Shown: positions 21,201-28,528, counted from the stretch's first letter. The stretch: 28,528 nucleotides of DNA from Apostichopus californicus (GCA_020650975.1 JAIPMN010007017.1:1-28528); one strand, 5' to 3'. The notes: generated from the sequence alone by a model not told the origin. Translations and numbers: made by a program.

Positions 21201-22113
21201 GCCACCATGGTTGGCGCGAAGCGTACAAGAAAATTTTGGCTAAAAATGCCTCCCAGATCACTGGAAATGGCACTTCCCAGGCCTTGTAAGTTATATCTTA
21301 GCATTTTCTCTTTTGAAATTACTAGCGATATCATGAAAACATTAAAAAATTTAAAAAAAATATGCTCAAAGGGGGGGCGGCTGCACCCTTTGCCCCCCCC
21401 CCCTTGGCTACGCGCCTGTATACAATACAATTTAATGAAATGGCGGTACCAAATGGTGCTGTTTAGTAGAAAACAATTAATGAACATGGTGGCAGGAATA
21501 AGATCTGACACCTTCAGATGGTGGCAGCAAGTGGTGCTGACACCATCCAATTGATTATAGTGGCAAGATTTGCAATTGTGAATAGGTTACTTTTGTATTG
21601 CTCAAAGGTTGCAATGCTTAAAGTAGTTGGATCATTTGGAATACCTGAAACAAGATGGAAGTGTTTCTTGCTATTGTTTTGTAACTGTTTGTGTTTTATT
21701 GTGTGTTGGTGATCGCTTGAAGATTGTTTGTGTTGTCTAGGGAATGAATGATAAAGGTACCACTTCCTTATATCTTAGAAGGGAATGTTGACCTAAATGA
21801 GAAGCTAACAATGAGACCCTAACAATCAAATCACATGCAGGTAATGCTTCCATATCAAGACTGTCCAATAATGATTGGTTTGGGGTTTAATGTCAGTAGT
21901 TTGCTTTGGTTCTGGTGAGTTCCTAACCTTCACTCTGTTTTTGTTTGTCAGGTTAAACTGCTTCAGTCACTTGGTATTCAGTCAACCCTGATTACTGATG
22001 GCACCAGTCCTATCAACTTGTTCAATACAGCTAATGGTTTGCTCGGGGCCTTGGAACCTCCGAAGAAACGATCTAAAAGTCGTAATGACGATGACACCAG
22101 CGATGATGAATAG
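9143..22113 (+). CDS. MVP: Major vault protein, complete, 14 coding exons, 866 aa
   Basis: This is the structural subunit of the vault, the large cytoplasmic ribonucleoprotein barrel. In known vaults 78 copies (39 per half) form the shell, which holds VPARP, TEP1 and vault RNAs. The spliced CDS is 9143..9297, 9717..9912, 10273..10623, 11482..11607, 12554..12664, 14800..14925, 15394..15546, 16093..16328, 16923..17120, 18565..18706, 19354..19565, 19881..20124, 20752..20940 and 21952..22113. This gives 2601 bases in one uninterrupted frame, and every intron is GT/AG. Similarity to vertebrate MVP is continuous. The N-terminal structural repeats run to about residue 512 ([40 protein letters not shown]). 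The SPFH-like shoulder follows at about 513-637 ([25 protein letters not shown]). The cap helix is about 640-800 ([17 protein letters not shown]) and the cap ring about 800-846 ([18 protein letters not shown]). Length is close to the human 893 residues. The differences are an Arg/Gly-rich N-terminus and a shorter, charged C-terminus, KKRSKSR then an acidic end. No key segment is missing. Confidence 0.97.
9717..9912 (+). CDS. MVP: MVP coding exon 2 (residues 52-117)
   Basis: Completes the split Arg codon and continues [16 protein letters not shown], then [19 protein letters not shown], a highly conserved MVP signature. It ends in phase 0 at the donor CAG|GTAAGA. A decayed copy of this exon and both flanking intron regions lies at about 1282..1472. 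Intron 2 (9913..10272) is also duplicated there. Confidence 0.96.
10273..10623 (+). CDS. MVP: MVP coding exon 3 (residues 118-234)
   Basis: The largest coding exon, 117 codons in phase 0 at both ends. It contains [42 protein letters not shown] and [21 protein letters not shown], covering parts of structural repeats 2-4. This is the region where, from structural work on rat vaults, VPARP is thought to bind. Part of it is copied in the broken fragment at 1799..1999. Confidence 0.97.
10895..11110 (+). repeat. Interspersed repeat fragment in MVP intron 3
   Basis: Contains the core GACGTTTCGATCC.AGCAGGATCTTCTTCAGAGG (about 10916..10949) followed by purine-rich sequence. The same ATCTTCTTCAGAGG core occurs in reverse complement in the element at 483..915. 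No coding capacity is visible. The class is uncertain and the ends are approximate. Confidence 0.4.
11361..11401. other. Imperfect palindrome in MVP intron 3
   Basis: ATTTTTAAGATGTTGCG is mirrored by CGCAACTTTAAAAAT around a TCCCGTGGG centre, giving a potential stem of about 16 bp with small mismatches. It could be a miniature foldback remnant. No splicing role is evident, since it is about 80 bp from the next acceptor. Confidence 0.5.
11482..11607 (+). CDS. MVP: MVP coding exon 4 (residues 235-276)
   Basis: 42 codons, phase 0 at both ends. Encodes [14 protein letters not shown], then [22 protein letters not shown], matching the vertebrate repeat that has TGEEWLVTVQDTEAHVP. Acceptor is GGAATAG|GAG and donor is GAG|GTAATG. 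Intron 4 (11608..12553) shows no recognisable element. Confidence 0.96.
12554..12664 (+). CDS. MVP: MVP coding exon 5 (residues 277-313)
   Basis: 37 codons, phase 0 at both ends. Encodes [20 protein letters not shown], then [17 protein letters not shown], closely matching vertebrate MVP ([19 protein letters not shown]). Donor is AAG|GTTTGT. Intron 5 after it is the largest (12665..14799, 2135 bp). Confidence 0.96.
13560..13966 (+). repeat. LINE-like 3' tail in MVP intron 5
   Basis: T-rich sequence ends with AATAAA (13939..13944), then the short tandem TTTGAATTTGAATTGAA. This type of repeated terminus is common at the 3' ends of 5'-truncated non-LTR retrotransposons of the CR1/L2/RTE kind. 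No coding remnant is visible. The left boundary is a guess. Confidence 0.4.
14487..14715 (+). repeat. Direct duplication in MVP intron 5, ~134-bp period
   Basis: Copy 1 (14487..14582) and copy 2 (14621..14715) share a nearly identical 3' two-thirds, including ATATCACAAATTGTATCAAC and GAGAGTGATCCTCCTACTG. The first third has diverged (CAGTTTAAGCTAACTGATC against CAGTTCACACTAACTTGTC). The uneven divergence suggests partial gene conversion or an old duplication. Confidence 0.85.
14800..14925 (+). CDS. MVP: MVP coding exon 6 (residues 314-355)
   Basis: 42 codons, phase 0. Encodes [20 protein letters not shown] and [20 protein letters not shown], matching vertebrate [22 protein letters not shown]. 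Acceptor is TTTTATAG|GGT and donor is GCA|GTAAGC. Confidence 0.96.
15394..15546 (+). CDS. MVP: MVP coding exon 7 (residues 356-406)
   Basis: 51 codons, phase 0. Encodes [20 protein letters not shown] and [20 protein letters not shown], the conserved [12 protein letters not shown] repeat. Donor is AAG|GTTAGT. The preceding intron 6 (14926..15393, 468 bp) and following intron 7 (15547..16092) show only AT-rich sequence. Confidence 0.96.
16093..16328 (+). CDS. MVP: MVP coding exon 8 (residues 407-485)
   Basis: Encodes [20 protein letters not shown] and [10 protein letters not shown], then [12 protein letters not shown] variable linker [13 protein letters not shown] leads into [20 protein letters not shown]. 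The linker is shorter than in human. It ends in phase 2 inside an Arg codon, at the donor AG|GTGAAT. Intron 8 is 16329..16922. Confidence 0.96.
16923..17120 (+). CDS. MVP: MVP coding exon 9 (residues 485-551), start of shoulder
   Basis: Encodes [20 protein letters not shown], then [20 protein letters not shown] and [19 protein letters not shown], bridging the last structural repeat and the SPFH-like shoulder. A long T tract precedes the acceptor. It ends in phase 2 inside the Trp codon (TG|G). Intron 9 (17121..18564) contains a G-rich/C-rich patch at about 17500..17535 and a C run near 17998. Confidence 0.96.
18565..18706 (+). CDS. MVP: MVP coding exon 10 (residues 551-598), shoulder
   Basis: Encodes [20 protein letters not shown], then [20 protein letters not shown] and QFDDFHK. 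This corresponds to the vertebrate [24 protein letters not shown] shoulder segment. It ends in phase 0 at AAG|GTTTGT. Confidence 0.97.
18841..19041. repeat. Inverted repeat with ~48-bp arms in MVP intron 10
   Basis: The left arm 18841..18890 and right arm 18994..19041 are near-perfect reverse complements, sharing TTCATATACCAATATTGAG and GAGAAATTG with few mismatches. They are separated by about 103 bp. The spacer holds a third, direct partial copy (about 18930..18970, ACTTTAGATTTAGTTCAT then CCAATATTGATGAG). It would fold into a long intronic hairpin in the pre-mRNA. It may be a foldback MITE core, but no target duplication was identified. Confidence 0.82.
19354..19565 (+). CDS. MVP: MVP coding exon 11 (residues 599-669), shoulder to cap helix
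   Basis: Encodes [20 protein letters not shown], then [20 protein letters not shown] and [15 protein letters not shown]. It is shorter than human between FGF and FPQN, because the human Gly/Pro-containing insert is absent. It ends in phase 2 inside an Arg codon (AG|GTGAGA). Confidence 0.97.
19581..19629 (+). repeat. GGTATGG-type G-rich tandem in MVP intron 11
   Basis: A run of GGGTATGGGGTATGGGG units with five G-tracts of 3-4 bases within 50 bp, starting just after the exon 11 donor. It has quadruplex-forming composition in the transcribed strand. A functional role in splicing is speculation. Confidence 0.55.
19881..20124 (+). CDS. MVP: MVP coding exon 12 (residues 669-750), cap helix
   Basis: Encodes the Ala/Glu/Lys-rich coiled helix of the cap: [40 protein letters not shown], then [20 protein letters not shown]. 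In known structures this helix packs with its neighbours to hold the half-vault together. It ends in phase 0 at GCA|GTGAGT. Intron 12 (20125..20751) has no recognisable element. Confidence 0.97.
20752..20940 (+). CDS. MVP: MVP coding exon 13 (residues 751-813), end of cap helix
   Basis: Encodes [20 protein letters not shown], then [20 protein letters not shown], and ends [18 protein letters not shown] at the entry to the cap ring. The donor ATGCAG|GTAAGA at 20941 and the last 15 exon bases are repeated 38 bp downstream (donor at 20979). The first donor keeps the frame with exon 14 and gives the conserved [10 protein letters not shown] junction, so it is taken as the normal one. Confidence 0.96.
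20926..21001 (+). repeat. 38-bp tandem duplication spanning exon 13 donor
   Basis: Two units, 20926..20963 and 20964..21001, differ by about one base. Each contains GGACCAGAGATGCAG|GTAAGA, so a second full-strength splice donor exists 38 bases inside intron 13. A third decayed copy lies at about 21048..21076 (ACCAGATATGCAGATGAGATAG), where the GTA of the donor is lost. Confidence 0.93.
21106..21418. mobile_element. hAT-type MITE, ~313 bp, in MVP intron 13
   Basis: Terminal inverted repeats CAGGCGCGTAGCCAGG and CCTTGGCTACGCGCCTG, with G/C runs just inside. A perfect 8-bp target duplication TATACAAT flanks it (21098..21105 and 21419..21426), the hAT footprint. Translated on the minus strand it gives the ARSQGG...PGYAPD pattern seen in many spurious predicted proteins. 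It is therefore a MITE, not a gene. Confidence 0.95.
21438..21567 (+). pseudogene. Decayed tandem fragments of MVP exon 13 coding sequence
   Basis: Two segments translate to relics of [18 protein letters not shown] of exon 13. The one at 21486..21521 reads [12 protein letters not shown] (about 76% identical to the exon over 33 bases). The one at 21518..21568 reads [17 protein letters not shown] (about 73% over 48 bases). A third, weaker segment at 21438..21461 resembles the second at the DNA level (19 of 24 bases). They lie directly after the hAT element and lack usable splice sites of their own. Confidence 0.6.
21952..22113 (+). CDS. MVP: MVP coding exon 14 (residues 814-866), cap ring and tail
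   Basis: Encodes [17 protein letters not shown], then [14 protein letters not shown], the most conserved C-terminal MVP block. The charged tail is [18 protein letters not shown] before TAG at 22111..22113. The tail is basic then strongly acidic and contains consensus sites for CK2-type kinases (Ser863, Thr862). It differs from the Gly/Pro/Gln-rich human end. Acceptor is TTTGTCAG|GTT. Confidence 0.97.
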   Translation, partial: VKLLQSLGIQSTLITDGTSPINLFNTANGLLGALEPPKKRSKSRNDDDTSDDE

Positions 22114-22830
22114 GTTGGGTGTTTGGAGTAGTTTTTTTACACTTGTCTTTCCCTTAAAAAGATAGCACCATATTCTAGCAGTGTTAGCTATCAGGATATA
22201 ATTCTGTTAAATGTCATCTAAAGATGTCATGCTAGAATATTCAGAAGTGGTTATTTCACTACTGCACTTAGACTTCATTATACTAAAAAACAGAAATCTT
22301 CTCATATTCACTTTTGTTTTGGTGTCCTTGAAAAGGTAAGGTTATTTTACATCCAATTTAAAATTATATTTAGTATGCAAAACCAGAATAATGTTCAAAG
22401 TATATCCCAGAAAGGAGAACATTCATTTAGAGGTTGCTCCTTAACAAGTTTGCATGAACACAAGTTTGCATGAACACAAGTTAAACTCATCAGCAATATA
22501 TTAAACTAGTACCTTATAGGTCAGAAATGCAATAATGTCAATATAAAGTGGACTAGCCGATGCAGAGCATGGTGCATCGGTCATATTCAAGTGTAACGAG
22601 AGGGGATGCACCAATGGACGGTCATAGCAAATTAGATAATTCAAAGCATGTTTTTGAAAATGACAATCTCTGGGCATTTCTTTCAAATTTATTTGTATTT
22701 CTAATAACAGTAAAGAATGTAAAAGTCTATGGTAACGGTAGTTTGTAGATTGCATCTGTCATTAAGAATGTAACATTGGAGTCTCAGTTAAGCTTGTGGA
22801 GAGAATAAATGCAGGTGGATGAATTATGTG
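22114..22830 (+). other. Likely MVP 3'UTR
   Basis: No further coding similarity follows the stop. The first canonical AATAAA is at 22804..22809 with GT-containing sequence after it, and a variant ATTAAA lies at about 22500..22505. The UTR would then be about 390 or 710 bases. A 17-bp tandem pair (CAAGTTTGCATGAACAC, 22445..22478) lies inside. The ends are inferred from signals only. Confidence 0.45.
22804..22809 (+). terminator. Candidate poly(A) signal for MVP
   Basis: Canonical AATAAA, the first after the stop codon on the + strand. The alternative upstream ATTAAA near 22500 is weaker. Confidence 0.45.
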
Positions 22831-22882
22831 AGGCAGTGGTAGATTATTGAAGGGCAGGTTTCTTGTTAAATCCACCATGTCA

Positions 22883-23066
22883 TGTGTTACCATAAACTGT
22901 CTTGTGTTTCCTTAAACTGTCCTGTGTGTTCCCATAAACTGTCATGTGTTCCCATAAACTGTCATGTGTGTTCCCATAAACTGTCATGTGTTCCCATAAA
23001 CTGACATGTGTTCCCATAAACTGTCTTGTGTTCCCATAAACTGTCGTGTGTTCCCATAAACTGTCA
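22883..23066 (+). repeat. Minisatellite, nine 20/22-bp units
   Basis: The unit is TGTGTTCCCATAAACTGTCA. Units 3 and 5 carry an extra TG (22 bp). Units 1 and 2 at the left edge are the most diverged (TGTGTTACC and TGTGTTTCCT). The middle units are almost identical, as expected from unequal exchange. The 66-codon minus-strand frame across it merely translates the repeat. Confidence 0.97.
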
Positions 23067-23840
23067 TACATTTGAGACATATATGGTCATCTTTTAGCCA
23101 AGAATCATGTAGCTCATGTAATCAAAGCAACCATTTTACAACATGGTCTCCATTAACTGTTAACTCTAGTATTCAGTATATCTAGGTAGCTGTGACTGTT
23201 GTTTTACAGCTTTGTTATAAGGAATGCTGTTCAAGTAAGCTGTTAATGTTCATATTTTGCAGTTGCAATACACAGAGTGTTCGTGTTATTAATTCAATAT
23301 AGGATGTCTGCATTACACAGAAGTCAAAGGCAGCCTTTGAGCAATTAAAGTGTACGTCTTACTACTGCAGGCTATAGGTCTGTCTTGCTACACTTACATA
23401 TACTTTAATCTATACAATGTTAATACTGTCAACCTTGCATTATATGCAAATCATCATATTTTAATTCATAAAATTTTGCAGAGTTGAAGGGTTGGCCAGC
23501 GAATGATTTTGCTTTTCTATTAATCAATGAACAAAGACGTTTTCAGGACTATTCCATCATGTGGAGGTATTAACTCAAGTGAAGTATTGTAGGTCTTCAC
23601 CAAGTTCAATAATCCTAAGGAAAAGGAGAGACCATGCTTATAGTCTATTTTCTTCATAGAAGTTAAGAAGTCTCTATGTTAGTTGATGCTAGTTATTGCA
23701 TTAAAATTTTTGTAGTATATTAATGTTTGTTGTCTGTTTTTAATCTACTTTGTTTACCTCTTTAGGTTCTCTCAGTTGGAAATTAGAAAAGATAAGTTAT
23801 TGTATTCAGGTTACAAGCGCTTGAATGCTCTAGTCACTTA

Positions 23841-23887
23841 GATTACTACATACAGCACATACTACATACAGATTACTACATACAGCA
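23841..23887 (+). repeat. Short tandem of ACTACATACAG words
   Basis: One 30-bp unit (GATTACTACATACAGCACAT then ACTACATACA) followed by a 17-bp partial second unit. It is low-complexity and has no evident function. Confidence 0.75.
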
Positions 23888-24008
23888 TTTATCAGAGGTA
23901 ACCAGAGTGAGGACCCTCCAATGTTACTTGCCTTACAAAAAATTCTAATAGCGACCCCAATTTTCACCTTTATCATCTTGGCAACCCTCCAGTGGTGGAT
24001 GTTATGGC

Positions 24009-24139
24009 CTGGGGAAGGGGTATACAGACAGGAGGTAACCCCCAACTTTTGTCCTGGGAAAGGGGTCTACAGACAGGTAACCCCCAACCTTTGTCGTGGG
24101 GAAGGGGTATACAGACAGGAGGTACCCCCAACCTTTGTC
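24009..24139 (+). repeat. Three ~42-45-bp tandem units
   Basis: Units at 24009..24053, 24054..24095 and 24096..24139 share GGGGAAGGGGTATACAGACA, then GGTAACCCCCAACCTTTGTC, with small indels. The alternating purine-rich and C-rich halves make each unit a potential imperfect hairpin (GGGG with CCCC). All forward frames run open because the period is near a multiple of 3, not because of coding. Confidence 0.93.
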
Positions 24140-27100
24140 CTTTGAAAGATTTCCCAACCCTTGATATAGTTTTATATGATTAAGGGAGCTTGATTGTAAA
24201 ATGGTGTTTTGTAACTTTTGAAGTACCATCCTTTATGTTCAAGATTTTTCCACTTTTCCTTGGCAAACCTAAAGAAGGTTGTGCTCCAGGGACCACTACT
24301 AAGAAAATGCTGTTTTCTTTTTAAATCCACTTTGGGTATAGTCCGGTACTATTTATGCACTGAAGCTAACTGTACAAGAGTGCTGGTATTGTAAGGTCCT
24401 TTAGTTGCTCTGACTCCCACACCAAGAAAACAACCACCCACCCAACACAACCACCCTTTATATTCACTTCCCCAAGGTTCACAAGTTGCTGTATTGTTTG
24501 ATTGATTACTGTAGTTACCACTAGTTGAAATTATTAGTTTCTTCCATTGGGTAATATTATACGGAAGATTACCTCTTCTTTTCAATCTACTTTATAAACA
24601 AAATAACAGTAAAAAGAACAAAGGCATTTTTATGTTTTATCATTATTGACAGTATAGTGATAAATTCTATTCCAATCAAAAAGCAATAATTTTTGCAAGC
24701 ATTTTCAAAAGAAATAAAAAGAAAGGAACTTGCCTTTTTTTTTCAATATAGTTTTTATAAAGGCTTGATTTCTTGCCAAGAGACAATAAACTTTGGAAGT
24801 TGTTTCACTGAATACAAGAAACAGAATTCATCTAAAAATTTGAGAGAAAAAATGAATATTACATTTGCTTCGTATCAAATTCATTTTTGTATCAAACAAT
24901 TTCAAAGGAGATAGAACACACTATAACTTCCGAGCATTTTTGGGTTCAAACACTTGCAAGAAACTGACCACAAAAAAATTGAATTTGGTGGATATCAATC
25001 AAATGTTAACAGAGAAGACCAATGGTTGTAATTTGAACTGAGACTTTCCAATTGTTGGCTTATGTATCTGGCAAATAAAATGAGGACAGAAATGCGGCAG
25101 TATTCTTAAATCGCACTTTACCATAACTAAATGAAAGTCGTATGACATGCTAACTTTTAACATGAAGTCATAATTAAAAATGAATGTGCACCTCTGTTCA
25201 GATAACATCACTTGTAAAGATTTTCTGTATCAAGAGTCACATAGGAAATCAAAACAGTTTTTTACAAATCTTAATAATGTCATAGTAACACAAACATGTA
25301 AATATCAGTAAACGCCATAATTGCAGGATATAGCTGATACCCAAGAATCTGTGATGAGACATTACACAACGAGCTTATCCATTAAGATGAACAAAATTTT
25401 ACATTTCAGCAACAGAACAAGCTACAAAGATGTGTTATATATTCTCTGGGAATGGTTTCCTATCCAGAGCACATACATGTTCCCACTGTAAACAAATTAA
25501 ATCAAATCAGAACGGAACGGAAGCAGAACACCACTAAATGGTTGGTCAACAGCTTCAAAGCCAAATCTAGAATATTAACATCTACACAAACAAACCACAG
25601 TTTAGGTATCTTTCTGTTTGGAAAAATATTTTGCATAAGTATTTCAATTCTCATATCTGGGGATTCATTTTCCTTGTTTTTCCGTTTTTCTTAAAAACAA
25701 TGCATACTAAAATTACAAGTGAGTTCTCATGTTTATCAGTTCAGAGATATTCACATGACAAGGATATTCAGGGCATGTTGTTTGACAAAGCTACTTTCAA
25801 TAGTTTGTTCTTTTACAATATTCCTTTAGTTCTTGTAATAGCAATTTATAGGTGCATTTAGAGAGCTGTTTAATCTGAATACTGCATAAACAGAATTACA
25901 TGAGCAGAAGAACCCCAATACACATGAGGAAAGCAGGTATCAAATTGCCAAAAAACTTGATCAAAACATATTCTCCAATGTAACTGTGCATTACCACCCA
26001 TTATACTGCTACTGGCCTTCTACATAGAGTTTGTGTATTACTATGATTAACACAATATTCAGATTCTCTTCATAGATGGTATGCCTATCCAGTGACATCA
26101 TATAACAACAAATAATAATTTATATCCATCCTTCTGCTGAAATCATTTTGTGTACCACCATCAGACCAATATCAATGGCCTCCCTGGCTACAATTGTAAG
26201 CCATTGTGATGCAACACTATCTTTCAAAATGCAACAGTTTGTGGTTGCACCATTGCAACATACTGAAGACTTGGGCATGAAGGATTGTTATAATGCTGTT
26301 TATGTTTATTACAGAACACATATTGGGGTTATTAAAGAAATAGTAAGTTTCAATACATTGATCTACAACAGACAGGGTATGCATAGGCTGAATGTAACAC
26401 CTGCTCATCTAACCACAAATTACCCTGCTTGTAAAAAAACAAATTAAGAAAAATAAAAAGGCAATGATTCAAACCAAATTACCACAAAACTACAACCGAA
26501 AACTACTTGAAATAAGATGGGAAATGGGTCTACTTAATAGATATCAAATAATTATTGCCAGTACCTGCTATGCTTGCAGATGGGATATTAACAACCTTCC
26601 AAATGTTAATACAAAGCTTGCTAAAAGAAGTGAAAGTAACACTGTATATATTGCCTGCTGCCACTAGAGATAATATTGGCAGAGGTAGGTAATTAACCAT
26701 TAATAACTCATCACATAGAACTGTAATAAAATAACTATGGGAATGAACCCAACGGTTGTACTGTATGGTCCAAGATAAGACCATCAAATGTGCTTGTGAT
26801 ATCAAACTATGGTATTCCTTTAAAAGCAATCATGCCAGGAATTCAATTCACCTCATCACAACTAAGACATTTATTTTAGTTAAAACTTCTCACAGGACTG
26901 ATTTTAAGAAGTGAAGGCACCATTTCATCCCAATTATCTCCCAAAACTGACAAAAATAATCTTACCATCGCATCAACTGTCTGAAATCATAATCACTCTA
27001 CGAAAAAAGGTAGCTTTAGAATGAGTCGAATAAGTCAAATTTACGTTAAAATGTTGCCTAAAAAACACCACAAACTATTTTCATCGCGATAAGGACTTGA

Positions 27101-27930
27101 AATGCTTTATTTAGGTTGCATGTCTGGAAAGTTTGACAGGTTTGTCACTCTCATAAGCATATACCAGAACATTGAATTTAAAATGATGCAATCTGAAAAA
27201 GTCTAATATTTACTGCCATACTGGATTTTGTCTGCTTAATATAGCGTCGTATGTAGGTCTAACAGTTCAGCTTATGTATCTATACAGCTTGGAAACATAC
27301 TGAATTGTCATTTTGAATATGTTTGGATATGTGCACAAATGTGGACATGTACACATTCAATAATGTACACCTTGTCCATCCAAGTTATGTTATCAATTTC
27401 AGATTCCAAATTCATAGCAACAATCTGTCTCATCTCCGTAAGCATCATCAACTCCATGAATTATAAGAGTTTTATGACCTTCAAGGTTAATAAATAATAT
27501 TACACAAAAATAGATAGTAAGTTATGTGTGATTACATATGGAATGCAAATCTCTTCTCAGATATGCTATTCCAAATCCCACTTTTTGGGAAAAACTTGAG
27601 TAAAATGTCTGTGACTTGTTAGCTTCTTAAAGAAATGAATCTTGTGCAATCAAATTGCTAAACACAATTTACTGGAGTTTCTGAATCTGGAAACTCTTTG
27701 TGAATAATTTAAACTAACTGATCTTCAGACCTGTATAATGATTCAGCCATCTTTTTGTAAAATTTGATGTTCTGAGTTAAAGCACCATCTAAAATTTCCT
27801 CCCAAGAAAATAGCAAGCAAATAGAGAAGGGAATGAAATTTGTTTGATAGAAACTTTAATAACACCAATAACCCATGTAGAGCTTCAAGTTTACTCAAAT
27901 ACTACAAAATTCACCACAGAGAAATCACCC
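24140..27930. other. Downstream intergenic stretch, no gene recognised
   Basis: About 3.8 kb of AT-rich sequence. Several frames of 60-99 codons occur on both strands (for example 26148..26447 +, 26530..26829 -) but none shows a family motif, splice-linked partners or biased codon use. It could include the long 3'UTR of a neighbouring gene, which I cannot confirm. Confidence 0.5.
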
Positions 27931-28528
27931 TTCAGAGCATTAATGAGAGTATGATGGACACTGAGTACACTTGGTGAATTAAGATAGAATAATTAATGCT
28001 AGCATCATCTTTCAGAGCATTAATGAGAGTATGATGGACACTGAGTAGGTTAAGATAGAATAAGTAATTAGCATCATCTTTCAGAGCATTAATGAGAGTA
28101 TGATCGACACTGAGTAGGGTTGGTGAATTAAGATAGAATAATTAATGCCAGCATCATCTTTCAGAGCATTAATGAGAGTATGATGGACACTGAGTAGGTT
28201 AAGATTGAATAAGTTATTCTAGCATCATCTTTCAGAGCATTAATGAGAGTATGATCAACACTGAGTAGGGTTGGTGAATTAAGATAGAATAATTAATGCC
28301 AGCATCATCTTTCAGAGCATTAATGAGAGTATGATGGACACTGAGTAGGTTAAGATCGAATAAGTAATTAGCATCATCTTTCAGAGCATTAATGAGAGTA
28401 TGATCGACACTGAGTAGGCTTGGTGAATTAAGATAGAATAATTAATGCCAGCATCATCTTTCAGAGCATTAATGAGAGTATGATGGACACTGAGTAGGTT
28501 AAGATTGAATAAGTTATTCTAGCATCAT
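27931..28528 (+). repeat. Satellite with nested higher-order units, runs off window end
   Basis: Every unit opens with TTCAGAGCATTAATGAGAGT. Unit starts are 27931, 28011, 28080, 28160, 28231, 28311, 28380 and 28460, giving lengths 80, 69, 80, 71, 80, 69, 80 and an incomplete last unit. Long A units carry TTGGTGAATTAAGATAGAAT. Short B units alternate between a form ending GAATAAGTAATTAGCATCAT and one ending AATAAGTTATTCTAGCATCA. The order A-B1-A-B2 repeats with a ~300-bp period. Confidence 0.97.

Noticed and set aside
21092-21550. 152-codon minus-strand open frame
   Set aside because: It lies mostly within a hAT MITE with perfect target duplication, and its ARSQGG/PGYAPD ends are the translated terminal inverted repeats.
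22880-23080. 66-codon repetitive minus-strand frame
   Set aside because: It is only a translation of the 20/22-bp minisatellite.
23841-23887. Short direct repeats as possible transposon target sites
   Set aside because: They are adjacent tandem words with nothing between them that has element ends.
26148-26829. Overlapping 99-codon frames on both strands in the downstream flank
   Set aside because: There is no recognisable domain and the opposite-strand frames are of equal length, as expected by chance in low-stop AT sequence.
27931-28528. Regular repeats with variable intervals, considered as a CRISPR array
   Set aside because: The intervals are themselves repeated, not unique, the period is 69-80 with a nested 300-bp order, and the context is an animal genome. 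It is a satellite.

Overview
The window is a stretch of animal nuclear DNA. It is AT-rich, with long introns bounded by GT/AG, many transposon relics and simple tandem repeats, and no prokaryotic-style gene packing. It holds one recognisable protein gene: the major vault protein (MVP), the structural subunit of the vault ribonucleoprotein shell. I could assemble it completely from 14 coding exons on the + strand (9143..22113). All 13 introns have GT/AG ends and compatible phases, and the exons join into 866 codons plus stop. The protein resembles vertebrate MVP along its full length. The gene structure, and the abundance of small hAT-like elements and LINE-like tails, suggest a marine invertebrate. 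An echinoderm or hemichordate is my best guess, but the sequence alone does not prove it.

Upstream flank (1..9093): no intact gene recognised. It contains a minus-strand retroelement-like 3' end (483..915) and a decayed partial duplication of MVP exons 2 and 3 with their introns (966..1999). Two small non-autonomous DNA transposons with intact target duplications follow (2648..3091 and 3195..3541). A degenerate short-motif repeat family occurs in both orientations (4609..4822 and 7620..7726). A ~275-bp tandem duplication (8501..9047) ends just before the 5'UTR splice acceptor of MVP.

MVP gene (9094..~22830): a spliced 5'UTR piece, then exons 1-8 encoding the N-terminal structural repeats, exons 9-11 finishing the repeats and the SPFH-like shoulder, exons 12-13 the cap helix, and exon 14 the cap ring and a charged tail. 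Several introns carry repeats. The most interesting is intron 13. The exon 13 splice donor is tandemly duplicated there, so use of the second copy would change the reading frame and remove the cap-ring segment. The intron also holds a complete hAT-like MITE and at least two, perhaps three, decayed copies of an exon 13 coding segment.

Downstream flank (22830..28528): a nine-unit 20/22-bp minisatellite (22883..23066), a three-unit ~44-bp repeat (24009..24139), about 3.8 kb with no recognised gene, and a satellite with nested higher-order structure (27931..28528) that runs off the window end. I found no prokaryotic system, CRISPR array, tRNA, rRNA or convincing vault RNA gene. The novelty here lies in locus architecture rather than in an unknown multi-gene system.
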